58,485 bases of DNA, from NCBI GenBank assembly GCA_022828135.1, contig JAJEJB010000029.1, forward strand, positions 1-58,485, written 5' to 3'. This document shows, in pieces, positions 44,083 to 52,450 of this stretch. The notes under the pieces are model-generated. The model did no database searches and had not been told where the DNA came from. It saw only the letters and a list, made by a program, of their open reading frames with translations. The position numbers were made by a program, and so were the translations under genes. Numbering within the stretch: position 1 is the stretch's first letter; each line of letters begins with the position of its first letter. Origin of the DNA: Acidimicrobiia bacterium. GTDB taxonomy: Bacteria; Actinomycetota; Acidimicrobiia; Acidimicrobiales; Aldehydirespiratoraceae.

Positions 44083-45574
44083 CGGGGGGTGTCAAGAAGC
44101 CCGATTCGTGCGGGAACTCGGTCACCGGGCCGTACGTGTACCGGGCGGCCGCGTTGATCAGCGTCCTGCGCAGAGCATTGCACTTGTCGAGCTGGTCCAG
44201 GTGGCGCTGGTTGGCGATCATGGCGAACGTCACGGTCTCTCCGTTGGCCGCTAGAGCCACTCCGGCCAGCGCGTTCGACAGGTGGGCGGTGCCGGTCTTG
44301 GCGTAGACGGCGTTGGGGCTGCCCTCCATCGGTGGCCAGGTGGCGGGCCCGCAGGCCCTGAGCGTGCCACTCCTGCCGGCCACCGCCAGCCCGGCCACCA
44401 GCGGGGATTGCGGGCCTGCCCGCCGCAGCAGTTCGGCCACGGCCGCGCAGGTGAGGCGGTTGTACCGGGACAGTCCGGAGCCGTCGGCGATCTCGACGCC
44501 GGCCGCTAGAGGCCCGAGCGTCTGCTGCATGACCCCCTCGACCACCTTGACCGCTGTTGCCCGTTCCGACCCGAGGGTTCGCGCGCCGATCTCCTTCAGC
44601 AGCATCTCGGCGATGGTGTTGTCGGAGCGGGTCAGCATGCGGGCCACGATCTGGCCCACGTCGGGCGACTCGATGCTGGCCAGCGAGGTCATCTGGGACC
44701 GCGGCGGGGCCGTGCCGGCCTGGGGACGGCGGGTGATCACCAGACTTCTCGCCTCCAGCAGGTTGTCGAACAGCGACGCCGCGTGCCGGGTGGGGTCGGC
44801 CGTTCTCACGTACTCGCGGCGATCCAGGATCCCCGTCTTCCAGGTGTAGGAGACGTAGCCGTCGTTGATCAGCAGGCCCGACAGCGGGCCGACGAAGTTG
44901 ACGGCGTCGTCGGAGTATCGCCACACGGGATCCTCACCGCCGGGCGGGACCTCCCAGTAGTAGTCGCGCTCCCGGTCGGCGTACCGGGAGTCGTCGCCCA
45001 CTATCCGGCCCTGTATCCGCCGGATCCCCATGCCGGCCAGGCTCCGGCGGACCCGGTCGGCCAGCTCGGTCGCGTCGGTGTAGGCGACCGGATCAGGGAT
45101 GCGCTCGCCGAAGCGGGGCGTGTTCAGCACGGGATCGCCCCCACCGACCAGGTACACATCTCCGTGGAACGTGCCGTCGACGACCGAGCCGAGGGAAGCG
45201 GTCCGGACGAGCACTTCTGTGGTGTAGGTCGCGTCGGGTCCGAGGACGTCCAGGGCAGCCGCGGCCGTGACGATCTTCATGAGCGACGCCGGCACGAGGG
45301 CGGTTTCGCTCTGGTCGTCGACGATCACATCGTCGTCAAGCAGGACGGTCAGGCACATCGAGCTCGGTGCGATCCGCAGCGACGAGACCTTCGAGAATTC
45401 GCCGACCAGCCGCTGGGTCGATTCCCTCACGGCTGCGGACCCCGCCCCCACAGTGGTCTCGGCGGTCTCGGCGCCGGCGCCGGAGGTAGCACCGAGGGCG
45501 GTCCCTGCGATCGTCGCGGCCGCGAGCACGGCTGAGAGGAGCCTTCGCCGATGTTCGCCTCGCCCCCCGATCAT
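44078..45574 (-). CDS. dacB: D-alanyl-D-alanine carboxypeptidase/endopeptidase (PBP4 family)
   Basis: 498 residues with an N-terminal export signal (RRRLLSAVLAAATIAGTALG). The penicillin-binding motifs are PASLMK (Ser97, Lys100), TRSDNTIAEML (SDN) and YAKTGTAH (KTG), with the large insert between the first two that defines class C low-molecular-weight PBPs. It trims or cleaves peptidoglycan cross-links outside the cell. Its last residues GFLTPPG and stop run into repeat copy 2, so the C-terminus may have been reset by the repeat. Confidence 0.92.
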   Translation of the reverse strand: MIGGRGEHRRRLLSAVLAAATIAGTALGATSGAGAETAETTVGAGSAAVRESTQRLVGEFSKVSSLRIAPSSMCLTVLLDDDVIVDDQSETALVPASLMKIVTAAAALDVLGPDATYTTEVLVRTASLGSVVDGTFHGDVYLVGGGDPVLNTPRFGERIPDPVAYTDATELADRVRRSLAGMGIRRIQGRIVGDDSRYADRERDYYWEVPPGGEDPVWRYSDDAVNFVGPLSGLLINDGYVSYTWKTGILDRREYVRTADPTRHAASLFDNLLEARSLVITRRPQAGTAPPRSQMTSLASIESPDVGQIVARMLTRSDNTIAEMLLKEIGARTLGSERATAVKVVEGVMQQTLGPLAAGVEIADGSGLSRYNRLTCAAVAELLRRAGPQSPLVAGLAVAGRSGTLRACGPATWPPMEGSPNAVYAKTGTAHLSNALAGVALAANGETVTFAMIANQRHLDQLDKCNALRRTLINAAARYTYGPVTEFPHESGFLTPPG

Positions 45575-45591
45575 CTGCCCGCTCCGACCTG

Positions 45592-46797
45592 TCAGCTCAA
45601 GCTGGCTCTCACTACGTCTGCCAGAGCGGCGATACCCGCCGCAATGTCGCCGGGGGGAAGATGGCCGAAGCAGAGACGCATCCGGCTCGCTCCGTAGTCA
45701 GGGTCGGTGCACCATGCCGATCCGGGATTGAACTCGACGCCGCGCGCCGCCGCGGGCGCCACCAGGCGGTCGGTGTCGGTGCCGTCTGGCAGCGCCACCC
45801 ACACGAAGATCCCGCCCCGGGGCTCCTCGAATCGGGCGAGTTCCCCGAAGCTCTCGCGCAGCGCACCGCAGATCGCGTCGCACTTCTTGCTCAGCACCGC
45901 GGTAAGGGCGTCGACGTGGTCGTCGAAGTGGGCCGCGGCGTACTCCGCCACTGTGATCTGCTCCAGCGCTCCCGACCCCGCGTCGGTCTTGAGCGCCAGC
46001 AGCCGGCTGATCACCGGCCAGTCGGCCACGATGTACCCCAGCCGCAGCGCCGGGGCGAGCGTCTTGGAGAACGACCCGCAGTACACGACCTGGCCGCCGC
46101 CCGAGTCCAGCGCGCGGATCGTCGGCGGCCGTTGCCCGTTGAAGACCAGGTCGGCGTAGCAGTCGTCCTCGAAGATGGCCACGTCGTGGCGCCGGGCTGT
46201 CTCCAGCAGCTCGATCCGGCGCGCTACCGGCATCACTGTGCCTGTGGGGTTCTGCACCGTCGGGATCGTGTAGATGAACTTCGGTCGCCGGCCCTGGCGC
46301 CTCAGCGACTCCAGCACGTCGTTGAGGTGGTCGATGCGCATGCCGTCGGAGTCGAGTTCGACGCCGTGCACATCGGCCCGCAGCGCGGCGAGACGGCTCA
46401 GGGTGCCGGCGTAGGTGGCCTTCTCGACGATCACCGGGTCGCCGGGCGCGAGCAGCCCGGCGTTGACCAGGTCGAGGGCTTGCAGCGAGCCGGAGGTGAC
46501 CAGGACCTCCGACGCATCGGTGGACATGTGCGCCCTGCGGGCGAGGGCCTCGGACACGAACTCCCGCAACGGCAGATGGCCCTGGGGGCTCCCTCCCAGG
46601 TTGTACTTGGCCAGGGCCGGACCGTGGCGGGCGAGCGCAGTCGCCGCGGCCTCCGCGAAACCCCCGAACGGCACGCTGGCAGGGTCGTTGTGACCGCCGA
46701 CGAAGTTGAACGGCGGGTCCCCGGCCCATTCGGCCTCTCCGTCGGCAAGCCCCGGCCGGAGCAGCGCCGTCATGTCGAAGCCCGCCATGCCCACCAT
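45592..46797 (-). CDS. PLP-dependent aminotransferase, class I/II (2-aminoadipate/MocR-like branch)
   Basis: 401 residues of the fold-type I family. The cofactor lysine is in SFSKTLAPALRLGYIVADW. IPTVQNPTGTVMP, IFEDDCYADLVF and LVTSGSLQALDLV are typical of the LysN/2-aminoadipate transaminase group. There is no GntR domain, so it is an enzyme rather than a MocR regulator. ATG 46797 was chosen; a second ATG lies three codons later. It is followed 17 bp on by the dacB-like gene in the same direction. Substrate unknown. Confidence 0.9.
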   Translation of the reverse strand: MVGMAGFDMTALLRPGLADGEAEWAGDPPFNFVGGHNDPASVPFGGFAEAAATALARHGPALAKYNLGGSPQGHLPLREFVSEALARRAHMSTDASEVLVTSGSLQALDLVNAGLLAPGDPVIVEKATYAGTLSRLAALRADVHGVELDSDGMRIDHLNDVLESLRRQGRRPKFIYTIPTVQNPTGTVMPVARRIELLETARRHDVAIFEDDCYADLVFNGQRPPTIRALDSGGGQVVYCGSFSKTLAPALRLGYIVADWPVISRLLALKTDAGSGALEQITVAEYAAAHFDDHVDALTAVLSKKCDAICGALRESFGELARFEEPRGGIFVWVALPDGTDTDRLVAPAAARGVEFNPGSAWCTDPDYGASRMRLCFGHLPPGDIAAGIAALADVVRASLS

Positions 46798-46891
46798 AGG
46801 GAAGCTACTAACGGGGTGAGATTCGCTCCTATTCGGGCGCCTCCCGCCGAGACTCGGGCGGCGAGGGCCCTATAAGCCGGCGACGAGGGCT

Positions 46892-47554
46892 CTAGACCGC
46901 GGCCAGGCCGGGACCGGAGGCGGCGCCGGCCGGGCGGATGGCCAGCAGGACGCCCTCGACGACGTCCACCGTCGGTGGCGCGGCCACGATCACGTTGGAC
47001 GTGCCGCGCCCGGAGGTCGGGCCCAGCGCCTCCTCCACCAGGGGGAACAGCAGCCCCGAGGTTGACGCCACCAGCGCGGGCCCGCCGACGGCCAGCAGCG
47101 ACACGACCTCTCCCACCTCGCCGCGCAGGCGGCGCAGGCCGCGCACCACGGTCACGTGGGCCTCGCCCACCGTGGCCGTCACCTCCAGCGCCGACCAGCG
47201 GGGCGAGGCCAGCACCGCCAGGCTGGCCATTGCCTGATCGAGCCGCCCTCCGGCGGGCAGCAGCACGTGCACCGCCTCGACCTGACCCAGCACTGAGGCC
47301 ATGGCCAGCTCGAGATCGGTGGCGTCCTTGTCGGCGGGATGGGCGTCGACAGTCGCGCCGCCGCGCTTGGCCCAGTCCAGCGCGGCGTCGCTGGCAGAGT
47401 CCAGGTCGCCCACCACGGCGTCGACGCGCAGCCGCCAGCGGCGAGCCGCGTCCAGCCCGCCGTCGGCGGCGATCACGAGGTCGGGAGATCCCGTGGCGGG
47501 CGGCTCGCCGTGCTGGTCGCCGGCCACCAGCAGTGCCCACGATCGACGTTTCAC
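46892..47554 (-). CDS. Thiamine pyrophosphokinase family protein
   Basis: 220 residues. The catalytic-domain motifs are VIAADGGLDAA, VGDLDSAS, DKDATDLELAM and GGRLDQAMASL, which match thiamine pyrophosphokinase (ThiN/TPK) and bind thiamine, Mg-ATP and phosphate. The C-terminal B1-binding domain is present but less conserved (TSNVIVAA). It would convert thiamine to thiamine diphosphate. No TPP riboswitch is visible upstream. GTG 47554 starts 28 bp after the M23 peptidase gene, so they may share a transcript. Confidence 0.87.
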   Translation of the reverse strand: MKRRSWALLVAGDQHGEPPATGSPDLVIAADGGLDAARRWRLRVDAVVGDLDSASDAALDWAKRGGATVDAHPADKDATDLELAMASVLGQVEAVHVLLPAGGRLDQAMASLAVLASPRWSALEVTATVGEAHVTVVRGLRRLRGEVGEVVSLLAVGGPALVASTSGLLFPLVEEALGPTSGRGTSNVIVAAPPTVDVVEGVLLAIRPAGAASGPGLAAV

Positions 47555-47582
47555 GAATCCACAGGCGCGGCGCCGGTCAGCC

Positions 47583-48800
47583 TCACGGCAGGAACGGCGT
47601 GGGGTCTACGGCCCCGCCGTCGATGCGCAGCTCGAAGTGCAGGTGGGGGCCGGTGGACCATCCGGTGGAGCCGATCGCGCCGATGCGGTCCCCGCTCTGC
47701 ACGTTCTGGCCCTCGGACACCTCTATGCGGCTGAGATGGGCGTAGAGGGTGCTGTACCCGAGCCCGTGGTAGATCACGATGGTGTTGCCGAAGCCGCCGC
47801 GCTGTCCGGCCAGGATCACCTCGCCCGAGCGGGCCGCCCGGACCCGGTCCCCGGTATTGCCGCCGAGGTCGATGCCGTTGTGCTGGCGCACCGTCCCGAA
47901 GATGGGGTGGACCCGCGGCCCGAATCCCGATGTCTTGTCCCCGTCGGCGGGCCAGGCCACCAGCTCGAAGGGGCCGTGCTCGGCCTCGTGGCGGCGGCGC
48001 TCCTCCTCGATGGCCCGGCGGCGGGCCTCCTCCTCCTGGCGCCGGCGCTCCTCCTCCCTGCGCCGGATCTCCTCCTCGATGCGGAAGATCTCCTGCTCCA
48101 TCTCCTTGTCGGACCGCTCGATATCGGCCGACACGAGATTCCATTCCTCGATGCGGGACTGGATCTCCAGGCGCAGCTCCATCGCCGCGGCCCGGGCGTC
48201 CTCGAGGTCGGCGAGCCGCTGCTGCTGGGCCTGCCGCTCCTGGTCGGCGTCCTCGGCCCGGTCGAGGGCCCGCCGGCGCACCACCTCGAGCTGGGCCTCC
48301 GCGGTACGCAGCTCGTCGGTGATCTCCAGCTCGTTGCCTATGGCCAGATCGAGCAGGAACAGCTTCACCGCGCTCTCGTTGAGGCTGGTCGAGAACTGCT
48401 CGACGACGTCGACGGGCGGCTGCACGTAGGCCTCGATGGCTCGCTGTCGCAGCCGCTCCCGGATGGTCTCGATCTCGTCGACGTACCATTCGGCCTCAGC
48501 CCGGGCGGCCGCCGCCTCGGCTTCAGCGGCCATGATGGCCACCTCGGCCGCTTCGATCCGGGTGTATTGGAGGTCGACGTAGTCGTCCAGTTCCTGGAGC
48601 GCATCGATCAGGGCCTCGTCGTCGGCGACGAGCGCATCGACCTGGCTGGCCACGTCGGCGGCGTCGCGGGCCAGCTGCTCCCGCTGCTGGCGAAGATCCT
48701 CGATCCGCCCGTCGTCCTGTGCCAGCGCGGCGGCCGCCATCAGCGCTGCCGCCGACCCGATCAGCAGCAGCGCGCCTGAGAGGCGCCGCAGCCTACGCAC
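47583..48800 (-). CDS. M23 (LytM) peptidase with long coiled coil, EnvC/RipC-like
   Basis: 405 residues. The signal peptide (RRLSGALLLIGSAAALMAAA) is followed by about 230 residues of charged coiled coil (IRRREEERRRQEEEARRRAI is the densest part). The C-terminal LytM domain has HNGIDLGG and GPHLHFELR, keeping its zinc ligands. Such proteins cut peptidoglycan or activate amidases at the division site. GTG 48800 is chosen as the start of the signal peptide; the longer ORF adds residues with no homology. A possible promoter ends about 8 bp upstream, so the message may be nearly leaderless. Confidence 0.92.
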   Translation of the reverse strand: MRRLRRLSGALLLIGSAAALMAAAALAQDDGRIEDLRQQREQLARDAADVASQVDALVADDEALIDALQELDDYVDLQYTRIEAAEVAIMAAEAEAAAARAEAEWYVDEIETIRERLRQRAIEAYVQPPVDVVEQFSTSLNESAVKLFLLDLAIGNELEITDELRTAEAQLEVVRRRALDRAEDADQERQAQQQRLADLEDARAAAMELRLEIQSRIEEWNLVSADIERSDKEMEQEIFRIEEEIRRREEERRRQEEEARRRAIEEERRRHEAEHGPFELVAWPADGDKTSGFGPRVHPIFGTVRQHNGIDLGGNTGDRVRAARSGEVILAGQRGGFGNTIVIYHGLGYSTLYAHLSRIEVSEGQNVQSGDRIGAIGSTGWSTGPHLHFELRIDGGAVDPTPFLP

Positions 48801-48807
48801 CCTGAAT

Positions 48808-48836
48808 ACCGTAACGAAAAAGCAATATTTTCGCAA
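48808..48836 (-). promoter_or_regulatory. Possible promoter of the M23 coiled-coil gene
   Basis: In an AT-rich patch, the minus strand has TTGCGA (48831-48836), 17 bp, then TACGGT (48808-48813), both weak sigma-70-like matches. The GTG start at 48800 would be almost at the 5' end of the RNA. Confidence 0.35.
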
Positions 48837-48892
48837 TCTGTGCGCAATAATTCTGCGAGTGCGGCCGGGAGTGTCCGACGCGCCCATCGGAT

Positions 48893-50056
48893 CTACGGCT
48901 TGTCGGAACCGACGACCCACATGGCGAAGTACTGGGCCCCGCCGCCGTAGGCGTGGCCCACCGCCCGGCGGGCGCCGTCCACCTGGTGCTCACCGGCCGC
49001 GCCCATCACCTGCATTGCGGCCTCGGCGAACCGGATCATGCCCGACGCTCCGATCGGGTTGCTCGACAGCACCCCGCCGGAGCAGTTGACCGGCAGGTCG
49101 CCGCCGTCGAGCTCGGTGGCCCCGGACTCCACCATGCGCCAGCCCTCGCCGGTGGCGGCGAAACCCAGGCTCTCCAGCCACATGGGCTCGTACCACGAGA
49201 ACGGCACGTACATCTCGACCGCGTCGATCTCGGCTCGCCGGTCGACGATGCCGGCCTGCGCGAACACGTCGTCGGCGCACTGCTCCGACGCGGCCGGCGA
49301 CACCATGTTGCGGCCGCCGTAGCTGTTGCTCTCGCTGCGCATAGCCGTGCCGTGCACCCAGGCGACCGGTCCGGGATGGCGGTCGCCGCCCGCTTCGTCG
49401 ACGAGGACCATGGCGCAGGCGCCGTCGGAGGACGGGCAGGTCTCGGAGTAGCGGATCGGGTCCCACAGCATCGGCGAGTCCACGACCTGCTCGAAGGTGA
49501 GGTCGTGCTGGTGAAGGTGGGCGTACGGGTTGAGAAGGGCTTGGCGGCGGTCCTTGTGGGCCACCATGCAGCCGATCAGCTCCGGGGCGCCGGTCATCAT
49601 CATGTAGCGGCGGATGATGGGAGAGAAGTAGCCGCCCGCCCCGGCGTTGACCGAGGTGGCGAAGGGCTGCGGGAGCGACAGGGCCCACATGGCGTTGGAC
49701 TCCGACTGCTTCTCCCAGCCGATGGTGAGCACGCAGCGGTGGACGCGGCTCTGCACCATCGACGCGGCCACGCAGCCGGTCGAGCCGCCGACCGACCCGG
49801 CGGTGTGCACCCGCATGATCGGCTTGCCGACCGCTCCGAGCGCCTCGGCGAGGTAGACCTCGGGCATCATGACGCCCTCGAAGAAGTCGGGCGCCTTGCC
49901 GATGATCACCGCGTCGATGTCGCTCCAGGTCTTGCCGGCCATCTCCAGCGCCCGGTAGGCGGCCTCGCGCAGCAGTCCGGCCATGGACACGTCGCGGCGG
50001 GCCGCGGCGTACTTGGTCTGGCCGACCCCGATGACCGCGGTGCGCTCAGCGGCCAT
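48893..50056 (-). CDS. Thiolase-like/lipid-transfer protein (SCPx-type acetyl-CoA acetyltransferase)
   Basis: 387 residues of the thiolase fold in the lipid-transfer protein branch: TAVIGVGQTKYAAARRDVSM at the N-terminus, HTAGSVGGSTGCVAASMVQS around the nucleophile position, VNCSGGVLSSNPIGASGMIR and AVGHAYGGGAQYFAMWV at the C-terminus. Paired with DUF35 proteins, such enzymes (Ltp2-like) act as retro-aldolases that remove steroid side chains; a thiolase role is also possible. ATG 50056 follows the second thiolase by one base, so the four genes from 52392 down form one unit. Confidence 0.87.
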   Translation of the reverse strand: MAAERTAVIGVGQTKYAAARRDVSMAGLLREAAYRALEMAGKTWSDIDAVIIGKAPDFFEGVMMPEVYLAEALGAVGKPIMRVHTAGSVGGSTGCVAASMVQSRVHRCVLTIGWEKQSESNAMWALSLPQPFATSVNAGAGGYFSPIIRRYMMMTGAPELIGCMVAHKDRRQALLNPYAHLHQHDLTFEQVVDSPMLWDPIRYSETCPSSDGACAMVLVDEAGGDRHPGPVAWVHGTAMRSESNSYGGRNMVSPAASEQCADDVFAQAGIVDRRAEIDAVEMYVPFSWYEPMWLESLGFAATGEGWRMVESGATELDGGDLPVNCSGGVLSSNPIGASGMIRFAEAAMQVMGAAGEHQVDGARRAVGHAYGGGAQYFAMWVVGSDKP

Positions 50057-50057
50057 G

Positions 50058-51113
50058 TCAGTCGCCCTCCAGCACGCACACCATGTTCTGCTGCAGGCAC
50101 GGCCCAGATGTGGCGTGGGCCACGGCCCGGTCGCCGTCGCCCCGCCAGATCCGCGACGCGGCCTCGCCGATGCGGATGAGGCCCGACGCCATCATGGTGT
50201 TGGCCGCCAGCGCGCCCCCCGAGGGGTTGACGGCGGTGCTGTCCTCGTCCAGACCGAGGGCGTCAATCAGCAGGTGCTCGGAGGTGGTGAAGGGGCCGTG
50301 CAACTCGGCCAGGTCGATCTTGTCGGCGGCCGCTCCGGCCCGGTGTGCGGCCAGCCGGGTGGAGGCCGACGACGTGAGGTCCCGCACCCCGAGCGTGTGG
50401 GCGTCGCCGCGATGGTCCATTCCCCGGATCCACGCCGGGCGCTCGCACAGGTCCCGGGCCCGGTCCCCGGCCGCGAGCACCACCGCGCAGCCCCCGTCGG
50501 CCTCGGCCGGGAGGTCCGACGGTCGCAGCGGGTCGATCACATAGTCCTCGGCCAGGATCTCGGCGACGGACTTGGGGTCGGTTCGCACCGCATGGGGATT
50601 GGAGGCGGCGCTGGCCCGGCTGCGGGCCGCGATCTCGGCCAAGCGGCGCTCGCTGACATGGCCTCCCTCCAGCATGAGCCGCGCCGCCAGCGCCTCGACC
50701 GCGTACGAGTCGGGCCACAGCGGGCACACGTAGTAGGGGTCCATCTGGGTGGCCAGCACGTCGCGCACCGATCCCGGCGAGGACTTGCCGTAGCTGTACA
50801 CGAAGGCGGTGTCGATGCCGCCGCACTGGATCTTCACCCAGGCCTCGTAGAGCGCCCAGGCGCCGTCCTGCTCGACGTGGCTCTCGCTGATGGGGGGGAC
50901 CGGACCGGTCCCGTCGATGGTCATCACGAACGAGAACGCCTGCCCGGCCAGGAAGTCCGAGGAGCCCGAGCAGGTGAACCCCATGTCGGACTGGGTCAAG
51001 CCGACGGACGCCTTGGCCTGCTCCATCAGCGGGACCATGAACTCCACTTCGGATTCGCCGGAGATGGCATCCTCCTGGCGCTGCGTGAAGGCCACGACGG
51101 CAACGTCGATCAT
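50058..51113 (-). CDS. Thiolase-like/lipid-transfer protein, second paralogue
   Basis: 351 residues, shorter and more diverged than the next gene's product. MGFTCSGSSDFLAGQAFSFV occupies the nucleophile region. PSGGALAANTMMASGLIRIG and VAHATSGPCLQQNMVCVL match the C-terminal thiolase motifs. The final catalytic motif reads SGPCLQQN where the partner has YGGGAQYF, so the two probably have different active sites or form a heteromer. ATG 51113 is 36 bp after the OB-fold gene. Its role with the two OB-fold proteins in side-chain cleavage of an acyl-CoA is inferred. Confidence 0.85.
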   Translation of the reverse strand: MIDVAVVAFTQRQEDAISGESEVEFMVPLMEQAKASVGLTQSDMGFTCSGSSDFLAGQAFSFVMTIDGTGPVPPISESHVEQDGAWALYEAWVKIQCGGIDTAFVYSYGKSSPGSVRDVLATQMDPYYVCPLWPDSYAVEALAARLMLEGGHVSERRLAEIAARSRASAASNPHAVRTDPKSVAEILAEDYVIDPLRPSDLPAEADGGCAVVLAAGDRARDLCERPAWIRGMDHRGDAHTLGVRDLTSSASTRLAAHRAGAAADKIDLAELHGPFTTSEHLLIDALGLDEDSTAVNPSGGALAANTMMASGLIRIGEAASRIWRGDGDRAVAHATSGPCLQQNMVCVLEGD

Positions 51114-51149
51114 GCCGCCGCTACTCCGACCACGACTCTCGAACGTCGA

Positions 51150-51767
51150 TCATGGGTCGCTCGCCTCGACGCGGCCGATCCGCTCGTAGTCGGTGATCAC
51201 CTCGTCGGGCTCGCCGGTGGGCTCCCAGCCCAGGATGTTGCCCGCTGAGGTCTCGAGCTCCTCGTCGGGCTTCCACACGGCGCGGACTCGCATGCCGATG
51301 CGGACCTCCTCCGGAGCGATGTTGATGACGAGGCCCAGGAAGCCCACCGACGCACCGTCGAGGACGATCCAGGCGCTGCAGTAGGGAGGCTTGAGGTCGG
51401 GGCGCCGCTCGATGGGAACCCGGGTGATGTTGAAGGACTCGACGTAGCCGGTGTCGGCCAGCTCGACGACTTCGCTGGTGGCCGCTCCGGCCAGGGGGCT
51501 CACGCCCCGGGGCGGTACGAACACCTGGCCGGTGGCACCGCAGCGCTCGCCGAGGATCCGCTTGTCGGCCATGGCCCGCAGGTATCTCGACAGCGCCCGG
51601 CCCGGTGTGTACGTGTAGGTCATCCGGATGGGCGTGCACACGCTCTCCACCGGTTCGGCACCGGCGAGCGCCTCGGGCAGCGTCACCGGAGCGGACAGGG
51701 CGGCGGGTGCTGCCAGTGGATCGCGGGCCGCGGGCCGGTCGGCGCTCACGCGGTCTTCCTCGAACAC
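51150..51767 (-). CDS. OB-fold (DUF35) protein, thiolase partner
   Basis: 205 residues. An N-terminal extension of about 65 residues precedes the rubredoxin-like segment ERCGATGQVFVPPRG. The OB-fold follows (TGYVESFNITRVPI, SAWIVLDGASVGFLGLVINI, RIGMRVRAVW). Only one cysteine of the usual zinc ribbon remains, so zinc binding is doubtful. DUF35 proteins pair with thiolase-like enzymes and complete their active site (Ltp2-ChsH2 in steroid degradation). GTG 51767 is the likely start. Two tandem copies of the 48-bp repeat separate it from the preceding OB-fold gene. Confidence 0.85.
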   Translation of the reverse strand: MFEEDRVSADRPAARDPLAAPAALSAPVTLPEALAGAEPVESVCTPIRMTYTYTPGRALSRYLRAMADKRILGERCGATGQVFVPPRGVSPLAGAATSEVVELADTGYVESFNITRVPIERRPDLKPPYCSAWIVLDGASVGFLGLVINIAPEEVRIGMRVRAVWKPDEELETSAGNILGWEPTGEPDEVITDYERIGRVEASDP

Positions 51768-51808
51768 GCACGGGCGGATGAGGCCGCTCGCACAGCAACG
51801 TTGTGTTC

Positions 51809-51901
51809 CCCGCTCTCGTTCGCTGCGCTCACGGGCCGCTCGGGCCGTGATTTCCGCTCCTGTTCGCTGCGCTCACGGGCCGCTCGGGCCCGGGGCCTCG
51901 C
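51809..51901 (-). repeat. Two tandem copies of the interspersed repeat (copies 3 and 4)
   Basis: Copy 51854-51901 has the full consensus with a few changes (GAACAGGAGCGG). Copy 51809-51847 lacks the GCGAGGCCGTGG end and has GAACGAGAGCGGG. Both read on the minus strand and lie between two OB-fold genes, making up most of their 157-bp spacer. Confidence 0.88.
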
Positions 51902-51924
51902 TCGGTGTCTCGCCACCGTCTCCA

Positions 51925-52392
51925 TCACTGCTGCCTACCGCTCGGCCTCTGGGCCGGGATCGGCTCGAAGCCGGCTATGTCGGCGATGTGCCCCTCACGC
52001 TCGGTGCGCCACACGACTCGAACCCTCATGCCGGTCGACATCTCGGCCGCGCTGGGGGCGAACACCGCGTGCAGCATCGAGGTGTCGGCTCCGTCGAGAC
52101 GTATCAGGGCCCACGCGAACGGCCGGTCGAAGGGCTGCATGGGGCGGGGGTCGCCGTTCCAGGCCCAGGTGAGGACCTCCCCTGCCTGTCCCACCTCCAC
52201 CAGTTCGGTCAGCGGCTCGGCGGTGAGCGGGTCGTACTCCTGCGGGGGACACAGCACGGTCCCGTCGGCTCGGCGGATGCCGCAGATCACGCCGTCTCGC
52301 AGTCCGGTGAGGAACGCTCCGATCACCGGCCCGGTGGAGCGGGTGAAGGGGTATTCCAGTACGAGCGGGGCCTGCAGGACTTCCGATGACAC
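51925..52392 (-). CDS. OB-fold (DUF35) protein, cysteine-poor form
   Basis: 155 residues. The segment CGIRRADGTVLCPPQEYDPL occupies the zinc-ribbon position but has only two cysteines. The OB-fold then runs through VLTWAWNGD, FAWALIRLDGADTSMLHAV and GMRVRVVWRTEREG. This is the common actinobacterial type that accompanies a lipid-transfer thiolase. It is the first gene of the four-gene unit OB-fold, OB-fold, thiolase, thiolase. ATG 52392 fits the family N-terminus. Confidence 0.83.
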   Translation of the reverse strand: MSSEVLQAPLVLEYPFTRSTGPVIGAFLTGLRDGVICGIRRADGTVLCPPQEYDPLTAEPLTELVEVGQAGEVLTWAWNGDPRPMQPFDRPFAWALIRLDGADTSMLHAVFAPSAAEMSTGMRVRVVWRTEREGHIADIAGFEPIPAQRPSGRQQ

Positions 52393-52450
52393 CGCCTTCG
52401 ATGTTACGTCCGGCTAGCTGCTGCCCGGCGCATCCCGGCAGCCAATCTGG

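Noticed and set aside
51809..51901. The tandem repeats as a CRISPR array
   Set aside because: Only two units, no regular unique spacers and no cas genes; single copies occur elsewhere in genes.
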